A DNA stretch of 39,429 bases from an uncultured Victivallaceae bacterium (lineage in GTDB: Bacteria > Verrucomicrobiota > Lentisphaeria > Victivallales > Victivallaceae). The translations under genes were made by a program, and so were the position numbers. Below the pieces are notes generated by a model. That model was not told the DNA's origin. It did not search any database and saw nothing but the letters and a program-made list of their open reading frames with translations. The stretch is taken from positions 1 to 39,429 of the forward strand of contig CALXXL010000019.1 in the NCBI GenBank assembly GCA_944392655.1, given 5' to 3'. Each line of letters starts with the position of its first letter. Position 1 is the stretch's first letter. Positions 33,164-39,429 of this stretch are shown here, piece after piece.

Positions 33164-34630
33164 TTAAGCCATAACAGATGATGACGGGGTTTTTGTATTT
33201 TTCGTTGTCCCGACAGATAGTAGGTCAATTAGAGAAATTACCCTCCAAAATGTCTCAAGGGAATATCGCTCAGGTCTAGGATTTTTTATCATTAATCGAA
33301 AATCTTTTGCAAATGTGGCACACCACTCGGGATCTTTATTTAAAAAGCATCTTGCACAATAGCTCGAAGAAGATAATGGTTCTTTGTTTTCCATCTTTTG
33401 CATTAAATCAATAATTTTATTATAGTGTTCAGAACTTATGTAGGTAGGTATAAATGAGGCATATATGCTATAAATCATTTGCTTATAATGAAAATTATCA
33501 TTCTGAATACAATTTTCAGGGACAACATAATTTACTACATCAGCAACATAACATTTGTGGTTGATATATTGTCGATATAAGTCTTGATTTCTTAGTTTTA
33601 ATAAAATTAAGACTATAGCTAAATGAGGCCACATGGGTTGATGTATGTTAATTCCGTGCAATAATATAATATACAATTTCAACGTCTGCTCTATTTCACG
33701 CAAAGAAAAGCCATGCCAGGCCATAATGTCATAACATATATCTTTAAATACATCACCTTCATCAATTCCAGAATCTTTATATCCATAGATTTTTAAATAT
33801 TGAGTAAGTTCATAGCTATCCCACCGTGCATCAAAAAATTTTTTATGGTCAGGTGCTGGTATAGCAAAATCAATATCAATAAAACGGTGCAGATAATTCT
33901 CTACATCAATATTTCCGTATACTGCCTGAATCGACTTCCCAAGCTGTTTGCGGTCAATACCTAATACAAAAATAATATGCCGTATATTAAATAGATGTTT
34001 AATACGCTCCAATACTTCAATTGCAAACGTAGGACGGCAACGATCCAGTTCATCAACTATAAAAATCAAAGGTTTTTGTTTTTCGGAAAAAATCTTATCT
34101 GCCAACTCTTGCAGACGTTTTTTTAGATCATCCCTGCAATCAGTTAATTTCACATAATTATCAAAAGCCGATTCAGATGCTGTTTTTAGTTCATTGTCAA
34201 CAATTTCTGGCAAATCCACACCTGTAATCTTGTTGATTCCACTATTCAGCATAGAAATTCCCACTCTCTTTAAGAAAGGTATAGCTGCAGTCTTGACGGC
34301 CTCACACACTTCTTTAAAAGAGTCTTTCTTTAATTCTTTCCACAGTTGACCTATAATTGCGATAAATGGCTCAGAAAGGAAATCATCTTCCCAAGCATTG
34401 AAATATATTGCGGTATAACCATTATTTTTCAGATCGCATTGCCACCTCTTAAGTAAAAAGGTTTTGCCACTTCCCCATTCACCGTTTAAACTAACCGTTA
34501 ATGCATTTTTCTGTGGGGTTAATATGGCGGTTAATTTTTGGGCAGTTGCTATACTATTTAATGCGTCATCACTCCAAGGGTTATTTTCATCGACATTATT
34601 TTCCGTCAATTTTATTTGAAGCTCACTCAT
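33164..34630 (-). CDS. KAP-family P-loop NTPase
   Basis: The start is ATG 34630, with GGAGG 9 bases ahead; an earlier in-frame start at 34654 has none. This gives 488 residues. Walker A is LNGEWGSGKT (50-57 region), followed by YTAIYFNAWEDDF, and Walker B is PLIFIVDELDRCRP (Asp193-Glu194), all hallmarks of KAP NTPases (PF07693). The RHIIFVLGIDRKQLGKSIQ segment and the YLHRFIDIDFAIP arginine finger region also fit. The family includes phage-exclusion protein PifA and is common in defence islands. Alone on its transcript, with an IS just downstream and the restriction genes upstream. Confidence 0.85.
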   Translation of the reverse strand: MSELQIKLTENNVDENNPWSDDALNSIATAQKLTAILTPQKNALTVSLNGEWGSGKTFLLKRWQCDLKNNGYTAIYFNAWEDDFLSEPFIAIIGQLWKELKKDSFKEVCEAVKTAAIPFLKRVGISMLNSGINKITGVDLPEIVDNELKTASESAFDNYVKLTDCRDDLKKRLQELADKIFSEKQKPLIFIVDELDRCRPTFAIEVLERIKHLFNIRHIIFVLGIDRKQLGKSIQAVYGNIDVENYLHRFIDIDFAIPAPDHKKFFDARWDSYELTQYLKIYGYKDSGIDEGDVFKDICYDIMAWHGFSLREIEQTLKLYIILLHGINIHQPMWPHLAIVLILLKLRNQDLYRQYINHKCYVADVVNYVVPENCIQNDNFHYKQMIYSIYASFIPTYISSEHYNKIIDLMQKMENKEPLSSSSYCARCFLNKDPEWCATFAKDFRLMIKNPRPERYSLETFWRVISLIDLLSVGTTKNTKTPSSSVMA

Positions 34631-34776
34631 ATTACGCAACCTCCATGGTGACAAACATTTCTTTCCCCTGCCTCTGTAATTCTATGCCATATTATTAGGC
34701 TATATAAATAAATCAAATGTTTTAAAGGTATTTCGCTCTTAATTTTGCCTGATGAATCACTCTTTAAATAAAAAAT

Positions 34777-37700
34777 TTATATATTATCTGTCCACATTTC
34801 ACATTGGCTGATCACGGTTTTCAATGCTTCTTCCTGACCTTCTGGTGGATATTTATATTTTTTGAGAAGACGTTTTACCATTGACCGCATCTTAGCTCGG
34901 GCCGTTTCTTTTTTTTGCCAATCAATTGTCCGATTGCGTCGAAGCATCTCGGTTAGTTCTTTTGTAATTGCCACAAGTTGCTCGTTGTTGTAGAAGTCCT
35001 TCACGGCCTGAGGTTTTGTCAAAGCATCGTAAAACGCAGCTTCTTCAGTGGATAAGCCGAGACTATTCCCAGCAGCATTTGCGGTTGCGATATCCCGGGC
35101 GATTTTCTTCAATTCTTCAATTACCTCTTCGTTGGTCAGCATTCCATTGAGATAATTGTTCATAGCCCGCTGTAATCTCTCTGAAAAAAGTTCTGATTTT
35201 ACAATATTGGTTCGGTGGTAAACAGAAACCTGCTCAGCAATTAATTTTTTCAGAATCTCAATAGCGACATTTTTTTCTTTCATCCTGGAGATTTCCTCCA
35301 GAAAAGCTGGATCAAACAAAGAAAACTCCTGTTTTACATCAGAAAACAGATTGATTATTCCATTGCTCTTAATGCTCTGTTTCAGCAGTTCATTGACTCG
35401 TGCATTGATTTCCTTCAGCGAAAAATGACGGGGGGCATGTATTATACGAGTCAACATAATTCGTACTGCCTCAAAAAATGCAGCTTCATAACGTTCGTTT
35501 TGTGAAACAATACTGCGGCATAATGATAAAGCCTGCCGCAGTAGCAGACCTTCTTTGATAAACAGTTCTCTCTTGTTTGGCGTTTCTGGATTTGAAATAA
35601 AGTTGACTCCGCCCACAATTAGTTTAGAACGTTGCAAATCACTTCCATTCAAAAAATTTGAATAGTTAAAGCCGTGAAAAATATTACGGCATACCTCAAG
35701 TTTTTCCTGAAATTTCGGTAGAGCAGCCTTGCCAATGTCGGGATCTCCGTAATTTTTGCGGTCTCGCTGGGTATAATCGTTCATCGCCCGCTTCAGGGCG
35801 CTGGCAATTCCAATGTAGTCGACGACCAATCCGCCTTCTTTGTCTTTGAATACGCGATTCACCCGGGCAATCGCCTGCATTAAATTGTGGCCGGACATTG
35901 GCTTGTATACATACATCGTTGCCAGAGATGGGACATCAAAACCGGTCAGCCACATATCGACAACGATGGCGATTTTAAGAGGATCATTGTCATCTTTGAA
36001 TTTTGCGGCAAGCCGTTCACGTTTTGCCTTGTTGCCTATAATTGCCCGCCAGTCTTCAGGGTCATCGTTTCCATCGGTCATAACGACAGCAATTTTCTCC
36101 TGCCAGGTTGGCCGCAACTCCATAATTTTACGGTAAATACTCATAGCAATGGGACGGGAATATGCGACAATCATTGCCTTTCCCGTCAACTCTTGCGCAC
36201 GGAAATTTTCATAGTGGCTAACGATATCTTTGCATAGAGCATCTATAGTTTCAGGCGCGCCGAGAATGCTTTCAAGTTGACCAAGTTCCCTCTTGCTCTT
36301 TTCGATCGCGCACTCTTCAGCATTTTGAGCCATAAGATCATACTCAGCATCGATCTTTTGCAGGATCTTTTCGTCAAGATTCAGGTGAATTACTCGACTT
36401 TCATAAAAGACTGGACGTGTTGCCCCATCTTCCACCGCCTGCGTCATATCATAAATATCAATGTAGTCGCCGAAAACCTCGCGAGTGTTGCGATCTTTTT
36501 GAGAGATAGGCGTTCCGGTAAAGCCTATGAAGGTTGCATTAGGGAGACTGTCACGAATCAACCTGGCTGTTCCTATGTGAATTTTGCCGTCCTCATTGAT
36601 CTTTTCAAATCCATAATGCCCCCGGTGCGCTTCGTCAGCCATAACCACAATGTTGCGCCGTTCAGAAAGAGCTGTATCGTACTCTTCGAACTTCTGCATT
36701 GTGGTAAAAATAATACCGTTTACTTCTCGGTTGGCAAGCAGTTCTTTCAGGTTCTTCCGGCTGTATGCCTGCACTGGAACTTGACGGAGAAACTCCTGGC
36801 ATTTGGAAAATTGACCGAAAAGCTGATCATCCAAATCGTTTCTATCAGTCAAAACTACAATTGTTGGGCTGTTGAGCTTCTGTTGCAGCAAATGAGCAAA
36901 AAATACCATGGAAAGGGATTTACCGCTGCCCTGCGTATGCCAGAACACCCCGCCGCGTCCATCGCTTTGGGTTGCTTTGACTGTAGAATCAATAGCTTTA
37001 CGAACGGCATAAAACTGATGATAACCAGCGAGGATTTTTATATCTTTACCTTTGTCTTTGTCGCGGGAGAAGCAAATAAAGTTCTGCAAAATATCCAGAA
37101 GACGATGTTTTTCCAACATGCCTTCAAAAAGAACACTAAAGTCAGCAAAAGTTGTACTCTCTGTTGCGCCGTCCACCGTTTTCCACTGCATAAATCGGTC
37201 TTCACCGGAAGTAATGGTTCCGACCCGTGTTTCAGCCATATCGCTCATAACGCAGAAAGCGTTGTAAACGAAGAAAGACGGTATTTCCTGCATATAGTTT
37301 TTCAACTGCCGGTATGCTTCTGAAGCATCGGTTGCTTCCCGGGATGGAGATTTAAGTTCAATAACTATGAGTGGAAGACCGTTTACAAAAATTACCACAT
37401 CCGGGCGTTTCTCGGAATATTCTTTAAAAGTCCACTGATTCGCTACAATAAAGCTGTTGCGGTTAATATTTTCATAGTCAAGCAGTTTAACGCGATCGTT
37501 TTTCTGCTCGCCATTCTGAAAAAAGAAACCTCAATACCATTTTGCAGATAATCGGTAAAAATAAGATTTCTCTGTTCCAGTTTTCCGTTCTCGATATTGC
37601 GAAGCTTAAACAGCGCTTCATTTATCGCCTCCTGCGGGATACCGGGATTAACGACGGGGAGAGAAAATTCCAAAACCTCCGAATACAATGGATCAGTATA

Positions 37701-37796
37701 ATCGCGTGACACATCCGGACCGTAAACATGCGTATACCCGAGCTGTTCGATCAGCTGAATCACCGCATTTTCATAATTTGCTTCTGAGTAGGACAT
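34777..37796 (-). pseudogene. hsdR: Type I restriction enzyme R subunit (HsdR), frameshifted
   Basis: Two frames make one HsdR of about 1006 residues. The N-terminal frame (start 37796) runs YSEANYENAVIQLIEQLGY to LQNGIEVSFF. The rest, from 37398 down to 34777, begins within RPDVVIFVNGLPLIVIELKSPS (PD-(D/E)xK nuclease, ELK). They are separated by a 1-base deficit in a T6 run (A6 at 37519-37524 on the plus strand): adding one T restores QNGEQKNDRVKLLDYE and an unbroken frame. The long part keeps Walker A HTQGSGKS, MADEAHRGHYG (DEAH) and TFIGFTGTPI, so motor motifs are intact. HsdR cuts foreign DNA together with HsdM and HsdS. Sequencing error or phase variation are alternatives to a dead gene. 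It starts 3 bases after the OLD-like gene. Confidence 0.88.
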
Positions 37797-37799
37797 GAA

Positions 37800-39344
37800 T
37801 TACCTGTTATGTTCAGTTAGATATTCTTCTTGCGACAAAGACAAACAGCGTTCTATTAGAGAACTTAAATTATCAAACTGAGTTCTTGCAATTTCAATGT
37901 AACAATCTAAAAAACAATTACATACATCATCTTCTTTTAAGTTGATTTTACGCGAGGCTGTGTGAATGAAGTCATGAAGATCGTCTAGTGTAAGCAAGTT
38001 TTTTATTAGATCTTCAGCTTCTGCACGACTTGAAAGTCCTAGTTTGTTTGTTAGGTTTTCTAAGCCGTCTTGGTAAATCGTATTTAATATATTGTATTCA
38101 GGGGTGGATTCGGGATGTAGAAAACAATAGTTAAATTTAATCTCATGGAACCACTGGTTAACTTGAGTATCACTTATATCTCCATCCCATATAAAAAGAC
38201 ATTTCATTTTTGCCATCACTCTTTGGTGATAGCGAAATACTTTTTGGAATTCACTGGCACCTCCAATTTCAACAATATGAACCCTGCTTCTAATTGATTT
38301 TTTCAGTATTCTTGTTAAGATTTTTTCTGCTATGATATCTTCACAATATATATATAAATCTGGTTCTATGTTTTTGCTCATTGAGCTTATTGCATATCTT
38401 GTTGTTGGTTCATATATTACCTGACATTCCGAATCAAATCGCTGCAAAAGTACACGTGCTACTCGTGGTAAACTGTCAATAAAAGCTTTAGAGTGAGACG
38501 ATATAACAAATTGAATTTTCTTTTTCCAAGCAATACATTGAATTACCTTAGCTAGTTCACTCAAGGCTTCTGGGTGAATTCCTAATTCAATTTCTTCGAT
38601 TACACATAATGATTCATTTGGCATATTTTGAAGATTACTTAATAATTCAATAATAGCATCTTCTCCTGCTCCCATATTGAAGCTAGAATAAGTCGCAACA
38701 TTTCTACAAGTTCTGAGCTGGTAATTATTATGCGTCAAATCACAAGCTGAATCATATTTTCGCCCTAATATTTCTGATAAGTATTGTAAATATTCCTCTG
38801 ATAAATCTCTCCTTGCAAAACTGTCTTTATTGGTTTTAAAATGAGAACGTAGAGTTTTCTGTTCAACCGCGCTTAATATCCTTGCTGAACCTAAATATTG
38901 TACTGCTTTAGATGGGCGACGTTCATAATGCATCCACTTTTCGGAACGTTTATTGATTGAAATACTCTTATGATCTTTGTATTTCCATACAATATTAATC
39001 CCTAAACAATCATTATCATTGGGACCTTTATAAAAGAAATTATTGAAAGTGTAATAGCTACCTTTATCGTATGAAGCTGTTTGGATTTTTGCATTTTTAG
39101 GATGAAAACCAGGAAAGCAATGAAATCCTAAAGCAGCTAAAGACAATAAAGTTGTTTTCCCAGAACCATTTTTACCGCACAATACTGTTACTGGATATCT
39201 AAAATCTAAGACTAAGTCAGATATGCCACGTAATCCGGGATTGCCGTGTATTTCAATTCCCAATAGAGAATACTTAGGCATTTCATTCTTTTGCCATATT
39301 TTTAATAATTTTCGTTCTATATCATTAAGATGAATACCTGGCAT
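37800..39344 (-). CDS. OLD-like AAA ATPase with TOPRIM domain
   Basis: A 514-residue protein. The ATPase half has Walker A TVLCGKNGSGKTTLLSLA (57-65), an ABC-like signature near SSFNMGAGEDA, Walker B LCVIEEIELGIHPEA and the switch His in FVISSHSKAFIDSLP. The C-terminal half is TOPRIM: YIYCEDIIAEKILTRIL (Glu) and CLFIWDGDISD (DxD). This is the OLD nuclease architecture (P2 Old, Gabija GajA). Ribosome site GGAG 7 bases ahead. It sits between hsdR and a gene at the window edge, 3 bases from hsdR, so it is embedded in the type I restriction operon as an accessory defence gene. Confidence 0.82.
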   Translation of the reverse strand: MPGIHLNDIERKLLKIWQKNEMPKYSLLGIEIHGNPGLRGISDLVLDFRYPVTVLCGKNGSGKTTLLSLAALGFHCFPGFHPKNAKIQTASYDKGSYYTFNNFFYKGPNDNDCLGINIVWKYKDHKSISINKRSEKWMHYERRPSKAVQYLGSARILSAVEQKTLRSHFKTNKDSFARRDLSEEYLQYLSEILGRKYDSACDLTHNNYQLRTCRNVATYSSFNMGAGEDAIIELLSNLQNMPNESLCVIEEIELGIHPEALSELAKVIQCIAWKKKIQFVISSHSKAFIDSLPRVARVLLQRFDSECQVIYEPTTRYAISSMSKNIEPDLYIYCEDIIAEKILTRILKKSIRSRVHIVEIGGASEFQKVFRYHQRVMAKMKCLFIWDGDISDTQVNQWFHEIKFNYCFLHPESTPEYNILNTIYQDGLENLTNKLGLSSRAEAEDLIKNLLTLDDLHDFIHTASRKINLKEDDVCNCFLDCYIEIARTQFDNLSSLIERCLSLSQEEYLTEHNR

Positions 39345-39369
39345 ATTTTATACTCCGCTAAATTGCTAT

Positions 39370-39429
39370 TTAGACTTCTTTCTGGTCCGGTTCAAGTGTT
39401 GGATCGTCACTTTCGTAATAATAAGAGTA
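39370..39429 (-). CDS. C-terminal end of a gene running off the window
   Basis: The last 19 codons and TAA of a minus-strand gene, ending YYYESDDPTLEPDQKEV. It lies 25 bases ahead of the OLD-like gene in the same direction, so it is probably the next gene upstream in the restriction operon. HsdS or HsdM would be expected there, but the short tail cannot prove it. Confidence 0.4.
   Translation of the reverse strand, partial: YSYYYESDDPTLEPDQKEV

Noticed and set aside
36277-37323. 348-codon plus-strand open frame
   Set aside because: It lies wholly opposite the helicase part of hsdR, whose motifs are unmistakable; no ribosome site or recognisable protein.
12891-39429. Second copy of the ssrA 3' end (attR) inside the window
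   Set aside because: I looked for the T-arm/acceptor sequence on both strands by eye and found none, so the right boundary is left open.

Overview
This window looks like the chromosome of a Gram-negative bacterium carrying a large, decaying genomic island. Outer-membrane traits (an Arn-type lipid A modification operon, three lipoproteins resembling the COG3014/YcfL/LpoB set, and a partial AIDA-like adhesin) come from the moderately GC-rich left third. A PVC-superphylum, Lentisphaerota/Victivallis-like host is my best guess from protein flavour (AIDA-type repeats, integrase type). It is an inference that I could not test by database search.

Chromosomal part (1-12.9 kb). The start of an adhesin gene (minus strand) runs off the left edge. 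An FAD-dependent oxidoreductase (plus) converges through a strong bidirectional terminator on a minus-strand operon, arnB-arnT-arnC-holA (L-Ara4N transfer to lipid A, then DNA polymerase III delta). Divergent from it, three lipoprotein genes run on the plus strand: a COG3014-like protein, YcfL-like and LpoB-like (activation of peptidoglycan synthase). They converge on a minus-strand operon made of a two-subunit class I fumarase, a small Cys-rich protein and an amidohydrolase. Then comes ssrA (tmRNA, tag ANEEFALAA, 3' CCA encoded).

Island part (12.9 kb to the right edge). Base composition becomes AT-rich just after the tmRNA 3' end, a classic tyrosine-recombinase attachment site. First module (plus strand, 13.0-19.6 kb): an integrase broken by an in-frame TGA, two small unknown proteins, a helix-turn-helix protein, a D5/P4-type SF3 helicase, and a 148 aa plus 547 aa pair of unknowns. 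The larger of the pair resembles a degenerate TOPRIM/RecA-like replication protein. The module ends at the C-terminal scrap of a second tyrosine integrase, so at least two elements appear stacked here. Next is a scrapyard (19.6-21.7 kb): a two-repeat CRISPR-like relic (36-30-36 bp), a decayed IS4-type transposase, a membrane protein with DnaJ-type zinc motifs and its frameshifted paralogue.

The most interesting part is a tightly coupled minus-strand operon at 31.9-21.7 kb. In transcription order it has a truncated first gene, a small Ras-like GTPase, a dynamin-like GTPase, a single-pass membrane protein, a HerA/FtsK-type ATPase, an unknown protein, a 727 aa protein ending in an Endonuclea_NS_2-type nuclease, and a YezG-like immunity protein. 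I propose it as a GTPase/dynamin/HerA-powered conflict or defence system with a toxic nuclease effector. An IS3-family element (31867-33111) has cut off its 5' end. Farther right are a KAP-family P-loop NTPase, a type I restriction HsdR gene broken by a 1-nt frameshift in a homopolymer, an OLD-like AAA/TOPRIM ATPase, and the tail of another gene at the window edge. Together this is a defence island.
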